Shown here one piece after another: positions 35,411 to 43,321 of a stretch of DNA of 64,000 nt. The notes under the pieces are model-generated. The model did not search any database. It was given only the letters and a program-made list of their open reading frames with translations, and was not told the DNA's origin. Location: contig JAGBFB010000041.1 in NCBI GenBank assembly GCA_017936665.1, positions 62,001 to 126,000 of the forward strand, in the 5' to 3' direction. The position numbers and the translations under genes were made by a program. The stretch is from Spirochaetaceae bacterium. GTDB lineage: Bacteria; Spirochaetota; Spirochaetia; Treponematales; Treponemataceae. Each line of letters starts with the position of its first letter. The stretch's first letter is position 1.

Positions 35411-35988
35411 ATTGGCAATCCTTGAAAAATATTGAATAACAATCTAAATAAATAACTTCCAAGGATTCTTACTAAAATTGTTGCCACAAGTGTTATGATA
35501 ATTGTGGTTTGTAAGTTTACAAATTTATTTTTGAAAAATACTTTAGTTATTGGTCTTGAAATTTTGTAAATCATAGAATCTAAAGAACCCCAAAAACCAA
35601 TACTATCTTTGTTTAACAAGAGAACAACAAGTCTTACAACTAATATGATAATCAATAACAATAAGATTGAAGAAATAGCTGTCCATATCATATTGATTGT
35701 AATTGCTAAAATAATACCTAAAGAAAATTTTTGCATTACTGAAATTGCTTGTAAAATGCTAGAAACTCCAGAAAGAATTATAAATGCGATAATTGGAGAA
35801 AAATCTAAATTTACAATTTGCAAATTAAGTTTTCTAAAAATATTTAAGTAAGGGTCGCAAATTTTAGCTAAAACTTGTGTAAATTTAGAATAACTAAGGG
35901 ATGGAATCCAAGATAAAATTATTCTTATAAAACAAAGCATTGAATAAATTGATATAATTTGAGAAATAAAACCAATTAATTTAAACAT
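35407..35988 (-). CDS. YggT family membrane protein
   Basis: A 193-residue integral membrane protein with two YggT repeats, each a pair of hydrophobic helices around a loop with an R-x-x-x-SWIPS or DP(Y/F) motif. The first repeat is CFIRIILSWIPSLSYSKFTQVLAKICDPYLNIFRKL. YggT proteins are linked to cell division or osmotic and cofactor roles but lack a defined function. Its AGGAGAAATT Shine-Dalgarno and its ATG (35988) are the end of the four-hairpin repeat; the longer reading frame to 36201 is that repeat read through. recG overlaps its stop. Confidence 0.85.
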   Translation of the reverse strand: MFKLIGFISQIISIYSMLCFIRIILSWIPSLSYSKFTQVLAKICDPYLNIFRKLNLQIVNLDFSPIIAFIILSGVSSILQAISVMQKFSLGIILAITINMIWTAISSILLLLIIILVVRLVVLLLNKDSIGFWGSLDSMIYKISRPITKVFFKNKFVNLQTTIIITLVATILVRILGSYLFRLLFNIFQGLPI

Positions 35989-36157
35989 AATTTCTCCTAT
36001 TGGAAGTTGTGAGAAAAATTTCAATTTTTGGAACAACTTCCAAGATGCAATTTCGCAACGCAGTGAGAAATTGCTGTAAATATCACAAGTTTGCTTTTGC
36101 AAACTTGGTTTGAAAAGCGAAGCACTATTTGTGCGTAGCTTTTCATAAATTTTCCTA
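35986..36157 (-). repeat. Single copy of the four-hairpin repeat in front of yggT
   Basis: Read on the minus strand, this unit runs from an ATG at 36146 to the yggT ATG at 35988, a period of 158 bp. It has the same four stems as the tandem array at 40817-41357. In stem II the loop is AAAA instead of GTT, but CAAGTTTGC/GCAAACTTG still pairs. It fills the dnaE-yggT gap. Confidence 0.8.
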
Positions 36158-36181
36158 TGAACAGAGTCTGTGTCGAATAAT

Positions 36182-39100
36182 TTAATCTTTCCAGACTTCA
36201 TCTACTGAAGGTAATTTTGAAAGTTCATAAATAAAATCATCACTTGAAGAAACTTGCAAATTGCTACATCCCTTTATAGTGTAATTTTTTTCATCTCTCT
36301 CTATATGTAAGTATACTGAACAATTACCTGAATGGGCAACAAGAAAATCACGTAATTCCATTGACGAACGTTTATTTTGCGTTGGAAAAAGTCTTATATG
36401 AATTGATTTTACAGATTGTTCTTGTAAATTGTTTATATCAAGTAACTCTTCAACCTGAAATGAATTTCCGTATTGTTCTGAGTGAGTAACTTTTCCTTTG
36501 AAAGCTAAAACTTTGTCTTCTTCAATAAAGGATTCAAGTTTTTCCCAAACTTTAGGAAAGAAAGTAAATTTAATTTCTCCATCAAAATCTTTTCCTGTTA
36601 CAATTCCCATCAAAGTTCCTTTTTTAGTAGTGATTCTTCTAACTTCGGTAATGAGAACTGCTATTGTATAATCTGTGTTTGGAATAGCATTTGCAATTTT
36701 TACGGAATTCATATTTGTACAGCGTTCAATAACCTTTCTGTAGTTATCAAGGGGATGTCCTGAAATATAAAATCCGATAAGCTCTTTTTCGATTCTAAGT
36801 TTTTCAAGTTGTGGCCAGTCTTCAACTTCCTTGAATTTAAACTCAACAAATTCTTGAATATCTGTATCTTCAAAAAGACTTGCTTGTCCATAACGAGTTG
36901 ATTCTTTTTTTGCTTCTGCATATTCAACTGCATCTTCAACATTGATTAAAAGTCTATTTCGGTTAGGTTCAATTTTATCAAAACATCCTGTTTTAATGAG
37001 AACTTCCATTGCTTTTTTATTTACAGCTCGCAAATCAACTCTGTCTAAAAAATCCATAAAACTTTTGAAAGGACCATTCTTTGTTCTTTCGTTGATGATT
37101 TCTTCAGCTGCCCCTTCTCCTAAATTTTTGATTCCAAGTAATCCGTAAACGATTTTGCCATCAACTACATCAAAAATTTTGTCAGAACGATTTATGTCTG
37201 GTGGGTCAATTTCAAGCCCCATACGACGACCTTCTGCAATATACATTGGAAGTTTATCGGTACTTGTAATTTCGTTTGTAAGGTTGGCTGCGATAAATTC
37301 CGCTGGAAAGTTTGCTTTTAGATATGCAGTTTTGTAGGCTACAACTGAGTAGGCAGCAGCATGACTTTTGTTAAATCCGTAGCCTGCAAAAGGAACCATG
37401 ATTTCAAAAATATCACCTGCGTGTTCCGCTGTAAATCCATTTTTTACAGCACCATCGATAAATTCCTTCTTTTTTGCCATAAGAACTTCAAGTTTCTTTT
37501 TTCCCATGGCACGACGAAGCATATCGGCTCCACCAAGGGAAAATCCTGCAATTCGCTGAGCAACTTGCATAACTTGTTCTTGGTAAACCATAACTCCGTA
37601 GGTTTCTTTCAAAATATCTTCAAGACAAGGGTCTGGATAGTGAATTGTTTCTGGATGCCACTTTCCTTCGATGTATTGAGGAATGTAATCCATTGGGCCT
37701 GGACGATAAAGAGCATTCAAGGCAACTAACTCTTCGATACAACGAGGTTGAAGTTGTTTCATGATTTTTTGCATTCCAGGGCTTTCAAACTGGAAAACTG
37801 CAACGGCTTCACCACGACAGAACATGTCAAATGTTTTTTCATCATCATCTGGAACATTGTCTGTGGTAAAGTTTTCAAAACCAGGTCTTTTTCTGATAAT
37901 TCGTTCTGCGTATTTTATCAAGGTGAGAGTTTTTAGACCAAGATAATCCATTTTTACAAGACCACATGGCTCGATAATGTCCATTGTGTATTGAACTGCA
38001 ACTTTTCCTGTTTTGCCGTCTTTGTAAACTGGAGCCCAGTTTGGTAATTGAGATTTTCCAATAACAATTCCAGACGCATGAAGACCTGTTTGTCTGTTTA
38101 CATTTTCAAGTTTAAAACATAATTCAAAAAGTTCTTTGTATTTAGGATCATCTTTAAATTCAATTAACTGACCATTGTCTGGATGCTCTTCGTCTGGTGG
38201 AGTAAAGGCGTCTTTTAATTTTGCCTTTGGATTATCAGGAATGCGTTTTTTTAGCATATTCACATCAGGAAGAGGAATTCCTAAAACTCGTCCAACGTCT
38301 GCAATTACAGCTTTGGCTTTAAGTGTTCCAAATGTTACAATGTGTCCTACATGATCATCTTTGTATTTATCTCTAGTATATTGAATTACTTTTTGGCGAC
38401 CTTCGAAGCACATGTCAACATCAAAGTCGGGCATAGAAATTCGTTCTGGATTTAAGAATCGCTCAAAAATCAATTTGTATCTAAAAGGGTCGATATCTGT
38501 AATTGTCATTGCATAAGCAACAAGAGAGCCTGCACCTGAACCACGACCTGGCCCGATAGGAACATCATTGTTTTTTGCCCAGTTGATAAAATCCCAAACG
38601 ATAAGGAAGTAACCAGAAAATCCCATGCTAAAAATGATGCCTAATTCGTATTCGGCACGTTGACGAATTTCATCGGTAATTTCCTTGTATCGTTTTTCAA
38701 GCCCTGTGTAAACAAGATGTCGTACATAATCGTCTTGAGTTTTAAATTCTGGTGGAATTTGATAAACCGGTAGACAATCTTTTAATTCTTGAGTTTTGAA
38801 CTGTGGAATTTTACAATTACACATATCAGCAATTTTTTTTGTATTAGAAATCATTTCTGGATAATCTGGAAAAAGACTAGCCATTTCTGTTTCAGATTTT
38901 ATGTAAAATTGGTCGTTTTCAAACTTCATTCGGTCTGTATCTGATAAAAGTCTTTTTGTCCCGATACAGACTAAAACATCTTGTGCTTTTGCATCTTCTT
39001 GTTTTGCGTAGTGAACATCGTTTGTAACAACCATTGGAACTTCCATTCGCTTGGCAATTTCCAAAAGTTTTGGGATAAGACGCCTGTCATCATCTAAGTT

Positions 39101-39676
39101 GTGGTCTTGAAATTCTATAAAATAATTTTCTTTCCCGAAGGTATCTTGATACCACTTGATAACTTCTTCTGCTTCTTTATCTTTTCCTGCTAACAATTTT
39201 TGAGGAAGTTCCCCAGCCAAACAAGCTGAAAGACAAATCAATCCTTTGGAATGTTTTTTTAATAATTCTCTATCGGCACGAGGCTTGTAATAATATCCAT
39301 TTGTGTTTGCCTCTGAAACAATCCAAGAAAGATTTTTATATCCATCTTCATCTTTTGCTAACAAAATAAGGTGATAATATTTTGAACCTTCTGGAGTTCC
39401 TTCTTTGTCTTCTTTTTTCCCTGCGGCCATGTAAATTTCACAACCGATGATAGGTTTGATTCCATTTTCGTTGCAAATGCGTTCAAAGTTCAAAACTCCA
39501 AACATATTTCCGTGGTCAGTTAAAGCAAGAGCTTTAAATCCTAATTCTTTTGCACGAGTAACCAAAGTTGTAATTTTGGAAGCACCATCAAGAAGAGAAT
39601 AGTCAGAGTGTACATGAAGATGTACAAAATCTGAATGAGGTTCTTGAATTTCTTGAATATTTTCTGTTTCAGCCAT
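36182..39676 (-). CDS. dnaE: DNA polymerase III alpha subunit
   Basis: The replicative polymerase. It is 1164 residues with a PHP domain at the N-terminus (HLHVHSDYSLLDGASKI; ALTDHGNMFG), the PolIII core with PGRGSGAGSLVAYAM and the catalytic aspartates in PDFDVDMCFEGR, helix-hairpin-helix, OB and C-terminal domains ending SSDDFIYELSKLPSVDEVWKD. The ATG at 39676 has no Shine-Dalgarno; TTTAAA, 17 bp and TATAAT precede it by only 7 nt, pointing to a leaderless transcript. Confidence 0.97.
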   Translation of the reverse strand: MAETENIQEIQEPHSDFVHLHVHSDYSLLDGASKITTLVTRAKELGFKALALTDHGNMFGVLNFERICNENGIKPIIGCEIYMAAGKKEDKEGTPEGSKYYHLILLAKDEDGYKNLSWIVSEANTNGYYYKPRADRELLKKHSKGLICLSACLAGELPQKLLAGKDKEAEEVIKWYQDTFGKENYFIEFQDHNLDDDRRLIPKLLEIAKRMEVPMVVTNDVHYAKQEDAKAQDVLVCIGTKRLLSDTDRMKFENDQFYIKSETEMASLFPDYPEMISNTKKIADMCNCKIPQFKTQELKDCLPVYQIPPEFKTQDDYVRHLVYTGLEKRYKEITDEIRQRAEYELGIIFSMGFSGYFLIVWDFINWAKNNDVPIGPGRGSGAGSLVAYAMTITDIDPFRYKLIFERFLNPERISMPDFDVDMCFEGRQKVIQYTRDKYKDDHVGHIVTFGTLKAKAVIADVGRVLGIPLPDVNMLKKRIPDNPKAKLKDAFTPPDEEHPDNGQLIEFKDDPKYKELFELCFKLENVNRQTGLHASGIVIGKSQLPNWAPVYKDGKTGKVAVQYTMDIIEPCGLVKMDYLGLKTLTLIKYAERIIRKRPGFENFTTDNVPDDDEKTFDMFCRGEAVAVFQFESPGMQKIMKQLQPRCIEELVALNALYRPGPMDYIPQYIEGKWHPETIHYPDPCLEDILKETYGVMVYQEQVMQVAQRIAGFSLGGADMLRRAMGKKKLEVLMAKKKEFIDGAVKNGFTAEHAGDIFEIMVPFAGYGFNKSHAAAYSVVAYKTAYLKANFPAEFIAANLTNEITSTDKLPMYIAEGRRMGLEIDPPDINRSDKIFDVVDGKIVYGLLGIKNLGEGAAEEIINERTKNGPFKSFMDFLDRVDLRAVNKKAMEVLIKTGCFDKIEPNRNRLLINVEDAVEYAEAKKESTRYGQASLFEDTDIQEFVEFKFKEVEDWPQLEKLRIEKELIGFYISGHPLDNYRKVIERCTNMNSVKIANAIPNTDYTIAVLITEVRRITTKKGTLMGIVTGKDFDGEIKFTFFPKVWEKLESFIEEDKVLAFKGKVTHSEQYGNSFQVEELLDINNLQEQSVKSIHIRLFPTQNKRSSMELRDFLVAHSGNCSVYLHIERDEKNYTIKGCSNLQVSSSDDFIYELSKLPSVDEVWKD

Positions 39677-39683
39677 GTTTACT

Positions 39684-39712
39684 ATTATATTATAGAAATC
39701 CTATCATTTAAA
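39684..39712 (-). promoter_or_regulatory. dnaE promoter, leaderless type
   Basis: TTTAAA (39712-39707), a 17-bp spacer and TATAAT (39689-39684) on the minus strand. Seven bases separate the -10 from the ATG at 39676. Confidence 0.6.
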
Positions 39713-39727
39713 GATAGAAGAAAAAAA

Positions 39728-40708
39728 TTATACAATATTTCTTGCTTTTCCTAAAAGAAAACTTTCTAGGTTTTTATAAATTTCTTGAAAAAGTCTTTGC
39801 CGAGTTTCTAAAGCGGCCCAAGCGATATGTGGCGTTATCAAACAATTTGGACAATTTAACAAAGGGTTGTCTTTTTTCATAGGTTCAACTGAAACTACAT
39901 CACAAGCAAAACCTGCAATTTGATTATTTTTCAAAGCAAAAGCCATGTCATCTTCATTTACGATTGGACCTCGGGCAGTATTTATTACTACGCAAGATTT
40001 TTTCATTTTTGAGATACTATCTTTATTGATAAGATTTTTTGTTTGTTCTGTTAGTGGACAATGTAAGGTGATAAAATCAGAATTTTTGCAAAGTTCTTCA
40101 AAACTTACAGCTTGAATTTCTGGAAATTCTTTTAGTTTTTCTGGGCTTCTTGTAAAACAAATAACGTTCATTCCAAAAGCCTCTGCGATTTTTGCACTTT
40201 GTTTTCCGATGGAACCAAATCCTACAATTCCTAATGTTTTTCCAAGTAATTCTGTTAAAGGAGTTTTCCAGTAGCAAAAATCTGGAGAATTTATCCATCC
40301 TCCAGAATGAACATCGTCGCTATGAAGTTTTACATGGTTTGTAAATTCTAAAATAAAAGAAAAAACTAATTGTGCAACTCCAGCTGTGCTATAAGAAGGA
40401 ACATTTGTAACAGTAATTCCTTTTTTGTGAGCGTAATCTAAATCTACAACATTTGTACCTGTGGAACAAAGTCCAATATATTTTAAATTAGGACATAAAT
40501 CCATCACTTCTTTTGTGATTAAAACTTTATTTACAAGAATAATTTGAGAATCAGCAATTCGTGAAACAGTTTGATTTTTGCTAGTTCGTTCGTAAAAAAT
40601 AACTTCATTTTTTGTACCAGCGATATTTTCTAAAACTGAAAAATCGATATCTTTTGAGATTTGATTTTGTGGACTTAAAGTATTTCCATCTAAAATTACA
40701 ATTTTCAT
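39728..40708 (-). CDS. D-isomer-specific 2-hydroxyacid dehydrogenase
   Basis: An NAD-dependent oxidoreductase of the D-lactate/glycerate/phosphoglycerate dehydrogenase superfamily. It is 326 residues from MKIVILDGN. The Rossmann motif is GKTLGIVGFGSIGKQSAKIAEAFG, the catalytic arginine is in VVINTARGPIVNEDD, and the catalytic histidine is in TPHIAWAA. The glycerate-dehydrogenase group (DGNTLSPQNQ at the start) fits best, but the substrate is not certain. The ATG has no Shine-Dalgarno. An in-frame extension to 40768 is not favoured because the -10 box lies between. Confidence 0.9.
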   Translation of the reverse strand: MKIVILDGNTLSPQNQISKDIDFSVLENIAGTKNEVIFYERTSKNQTVSRIADSQIILVNKVLITKEVMDLCPNLKYIGLCSTGTNVVDLDYAHKKGITVTNVPSYSTAGVAQLVFSFILEFTNHVKLHSDDVHSGGWINSPDFCYWKTPLTELLGKTLGIVGFGSIGKQSAKIAEAFGMNVICFTRSPEKLKEFPEIQAVSFEELCKNSDFITLHCPLTEQTKNLINKDSISKMKKSCVVINTARGPIVNEDDMAFALKNNQIAGFACDVVSVEPMKKDNPLLNCPNCLITPHIAWAALETRQRLFQEIYKNLESFLLGKARNIV

Positions 40709-40714
40709 AATTAT

Positions 40715-40723
40715 ATTATAACA
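40715..40723 (-). promoter_or_regulatory. Extended -10 of the dehydrogenase gene, leaderless type
   Basis: On the minus strand TGTTATAAT is a perfect TGnTATAAT, ending 6 nt before the ATG at 40708. Confidence 0.6.
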
Positions 40724-40816
40724 GAATTTTGATAAAAAAAATTGAAAAATTGATAAATTTTTGTACAACGCTTGTATTTTTTATGTTATATTGTATGTAG
40801 AGAAGATTTTTATTTT

Positions 40817-41357
40817 TGCGAAATTGCATCTTAGAAGTTGTTCCAAAAACTGAAGTTTTTCTCGACAACTTCCAATAGGAGAAATTATGAAAAGCTGCGC
40901 ACAAATAGTGCTTCGCTTTTCATATCAAGTTTGCGTTGCAAACTTGTGATATTTACAGCAATTTCTCACTGCGTTGCGAAATTGCATCTTGGAAGTTGTT
41001 CCAAAAATTGAAATTTTTCTCACAACTTCCAATAGGAGAAATTATGAAAAGCTACGCACAAATGGTGCTTCGCTTTTCAAATCAAGTTTGCGTTGCAAAC
41101 TTGTGATATACTGCTGTTTCTCATTGCATTACGAAACAGCACTTGGAAGTTATCTCGAAATTTGAAAATTTCTCGACAACTTCCAATAGGAGAATTTATG
41201 AAAAGCTGCGCACAAATAGTGCTTCGCTTTTCATATCAAGTTTGCGTTGCAAACTTGTGATATTTACAGCAATTTCTCACTGCGTTGCGAAATTGCATCT
41301 TAGAAGTTGTTCCAAAAACTGAAGTTTTTCTCACAACTTCCAATAGGAGAAATTATG
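40817..41357 (+). repeat. Tandem array of a ~157-bp four-hairpin repeat ending in SD + ATG
   Basis: Three full units (ATG to ATG: 40887, 41044, 41198, 41355; 157, 154 and 157 bp) follow a partial one. Each unit has four consecutive stems: I GAAAAGC…GCTTTTC with inner GCAC/GTGC; II AGTTTGC/GCAAACT; III GCAATTTC/GAAATTGC; IV GGAAGTTGT/ACAACTTCC with an inner A/T stem. Each then ends AATAGGAGAAATT-ATG. Differences between units are compensatory: stem III changes to GCTGTTTC/GAAACAGC and stem IV's inner arm to GAAATTT/AAATTTC in the middle unit. Each ATG of the array opens a 20-codon ORF starting MKS(C/Y)AQ(I/M)VLRFS. The last ATG is the start of the 41355 gene. Together with its short upstream leader, the array is the 646-bp gap before that gene. 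Confidence 0.9.
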
Positions 41358-42512
41358 GCTGCATCATTAAAACAACTTTCAGAGTTAAAACAAATTTGTA
41401 CCGAACAAAAGAAAAAAGCTCAAAGTATTCAAACTGAAATTGGATTTTCATTGTTATCACAGGGCGATTGTGGAATTTCAGAAAATGATTTAAATAAATA
41501 TAATGAAAGCCTAGAAAAATCAAAGCAGAACGATTTATTAGCAGAAGAAGTAAAATCTAAATCTTTAGAAATAGAAAATATACAAGAAGAACTTTTAGCA
41601 ATAAAAAAACAGTTGGAAGAATCCCAATCTAAACAAAACCAAGAATTTATAGAATTGGCAGAGGTTTTATATGCAAATTACAGAGATTCTTACGCTGATT
41701 TTTTTAAAACATTTCATGATGAAATTTCTGAATTAAACAACAAACTTCAAGGCTTAGAAAGCCAATCTGAAGTGTTGAAATCTCAAATTGAAACACAAGG
41801 CTTTTTTGGAAAATTAGTAAATCAAGTAAAATTAACTTCTAGTGCAAGTTCTGTAAATTCAGCTAAAAAGAAGAAAGAATCTGTTTTACAAAAAGCAGGA
41901 AGTTTTGTAGTTTCTCAAGGAAAAATTGATTTTATTCGTTCTCAAGAAAATCTTGAATATTCAATTTTGACTGTTTTAGATAAAGTTCAAAATTCACAAT
42001 TTGTTGTTGATGAAATTTTGCAAAAGCAAAAAAATTTAATTTCAATAGAAAAATCTTTGAAAGATGAATTTGCAAAAATTGCCGAAGGTGCAAATCTTAA
42101 AGCAAAATTATCAAATCTTGAAAAAAATAACGAACTTCAGCAACAAACACGAAGTAAAATTGCTCTTTCTGTAGGAGAAGAATTTTCAAAGAAATATATT
42201 TCGGACAAGGGCGAAAAATTTGACGGTTACGATTCTGTAGTTCAAAATTTTCCTGCCTTTGTGGATTTAGCAGAATCCTTTGATGCAATTTCAAAAGCAG
42301 AAATTCAACTTGAAATTTATCAAACTGAATCTGATATAGAATCTTGTGTTTCTAGAATTTACAATATGCAACAAACAATCATTTCTAATGAAAAGAAAAT
42401 TGAAACTTTGAAATCAAATAACACTCAACTTGCTGAAAAAATCACAAGTGAAGGGGATTTAAAAGATTCTTTATTGCGTAAAAAATCCGAATTAGAGCAA
42501 AAACTCCAATAA
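41355..42512 (+). CDS. Coiled-coil protein of unknown function
   Basis: A 385-residue cytoplasmic, Lys/Glu/Gln-rich protein that is mostly predicted coiled coil (about 15-110 and 270-385), without a signal peptide or membrane segment. A central segment GFFGKLVNQVKLTSSASSVNSAKKKKE (about 160-190) breaks the heptads. I do not recognise a family. The start codon and Shine-Dalgarno are the final bases of the upstream tandem repeat, so the gene depends on it for initiation. Its last codons (ELEQKLQ-stop) are duplicated 646 bp downstream. Confidence 0.75.
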   Translation: MAASLKQLSELKQICTEQKKKAQSIQTEIGFSLLSQGDCGISENDLNKYNESLEKSKQNDLLAEEVKSKSLEIENIQEELLAIKKQLEESQSKQNQEFIELAEVLYANYRDSYADFFKTFHDEISELNNKLQGLESQSEVLKSQIETQGFFGKLVNQVKLTSSASSVNSAKKKKESVLQKAGSFVVSQGKIDFIRSQENLEYSILTVLDKVQNSQFVVDEILQKQKNLISIEKSLKDEFAKIAEGANLKAKLSNLEKNNELQQQTRSKIALSVGEEFSKKYISDKGEKFDGYDSVVQNFPAFVDLAESFDAISKAEIQLEIYQTESDIESCVSRIYNMQQTIISNEKKIETLKSNNTQLAEKITSEGDLKDSLLRKKSELEQKLQ

Positions 42513-42521
42513 GTTAAGTTT
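42489..42521 (+). repeat. 33-bp direct repeat, left copy
   Basis: Begins GAATTAGAGCAAAAACTCCA and ends AAGTTAAGTTT. It is the 3' end of the coiled-coil gene including its stop codon, and is identical to 43135-43167. Confidence 0.9.
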
Positions 42522-42539
42522 TGTTTGTGATGGTGAAAT

Positions 42540-42842
42540 ATGTATATAAAAGATGATGTTTGTTACGCAGGTGAATTAGTTCCCAATATAGAAGTTTCTT
42601 CTATAAAAATATTAGAAGATGGTATGATGCTAATTCATTTTAATACAGGTGAAACAAGGCTTTTTGATGTTACATCATTAGTTGAAAAGGGTTCTGTTTT
42701 TTTACCTCTAAAAGATGAATGTAATAGAAAAACTGCAAAAGTTACTCATGGATTTGTTTCTTGGCTGGATGGTCAAATTGATATTGCACCAGAAACGATG
42801 TACATGGAAAGTTATAAATACACAAAAGACGAAATTGCGTAA
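42540..42842 (+). CDS. DUF2442 protein, possible antitoxin-side partner
   Basis: A 100-residue protein with the DUF2442 pattern (LEDGMMLIHFNTGETRLFDVTSLVEKGSVFLPLKD, and VSWLDGQIDIAPETMYMES near the end). DUF2442 genes often sit beside DUF4160 genes and the pair is regarded as a putative toxin-antitoxin-like module; function has not, to my knowledge, been established for this lineage. The Shine-Dalgarno is weak (GGTGA). The DUF4160 gene follows by 20 bp. Both lie between 33-bp direct repeats. Confidence 0.8.
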   Translation: MYIKDDVCYAGELVPNIEVSSIKILEDGMMLIHFNTGETRLFDVTSLVEKGSVFLPLKDECNRKTAKVTHGFVSWLDGQIDIAPETMYMESYKYTKDEIA

Positions 42843-42862
42843 AAACTTTATTGGAGAATTGT

Positions 42863-43129
42863 ATGCCTGAATTAAGCCGTTTTGAAGGAATGGTTGTTTA
42901 CATGCTCTTTAGAGACAATAAAGAACATAATAAGCCTCATGTTCACGTTTATTATGGGGAGTATAAGGCTTCTGTTGGTATAGACGGCGAACTTTTAGCA
43001 GGTAAATTGCCTCTTAAACAATTAAAAATGATAACTGGCTGGCTTGCACTACACGAAGAAGAAGCTTATTCAGCATGGAATAGAGCTGTTGCAGGCGAGC
43101 ATTTTGAAAAAATATCACCTTTAAGATAA
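42863..43129 (+). CDS. DUF4160 protein, possible toxin-side partner
   Basis: An 88-residue DUF4160 protein: FEGMVVYMLFRDNKEHNKPHVHVYYGEYKASVGIDGELLAGKLPLKQLKMITGWLALHEEE carries the family's conserved (H)xxPHVHV and GW motifs. GGAG at 42853 is 8 nt before the ATG at 42863. It is paired with a DUF2442 gene just upstream, a recurrent bicistron in accessory regions. Which partner, if either, is toxic is not known from sequence. Confidence 0.82.
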   Translation: MPELSRFEGMVVYMLFRDNKEHNKPHVHVYYGEYKASVGIDGELLAGKLPLKQLKMITGWLALHEEEAYSAWNRAVAGEHFEKISPLR

Positions 43130-43134
43130 ATCTA

Positions 43135-43167
43135 GAATTAGAGCAAAAACTCCAATAAGTTAAGTTT
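43135..43167 (+). repeat. 33-bp direct repeat, right copy
   Basis: An exact copy of 42489-42521 just after the DUF4160 stop. Here it is non-coding. Spacing between copies is 646 bp. Confidence 0.9.
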
Positions 43168-43240
43168 CTCTATTATAGTTAGACCCTGAAATTTTTTTTA
43201 TTTTTCTCAAAAAAATATAGTTATTTTGCATTATTTTTCG

Positions 43241-43270
43241 TTGACTTTGCCTATAATAATATGCGATAAG
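43241..43270 (+). promoter_or_regulatory. Candidate promoter of the 43322 lipoprotein
   Basis: TTGACT (43241-43246) and GATAAG (43265-43270) with an 18-bp spacer, weak in the -10. A stem-II-like hairpin AAAGTTTG-tgtt-GCAAACTTT lies at 43286-43306 between it and GGGGGA. Confidence 0.4.
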
Positions 43271-43321
43271 TAATCATTATTATGTAAAGTTTGTGTTGCA
43301 AACTTTTTATAGGGGGAAAAA

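Noticed and set aside
35407..36201. Long N-terminal form of the YggT protein (264 residues)
   Set aside because: The first 71 residues are the dispersed repeat read through; AGGAG stands directly before the ATG at 35988.
40974..41165. 63-residue ORF inside the tandem repeat
   Set aside because: It is the repeat read in another frame, with no ribosome binding site of its own.
40817..41357. CRISPR array
   Set aside because: Units of ~157 bp are repeated throughout with no variable spacers, and no cas genes are present.
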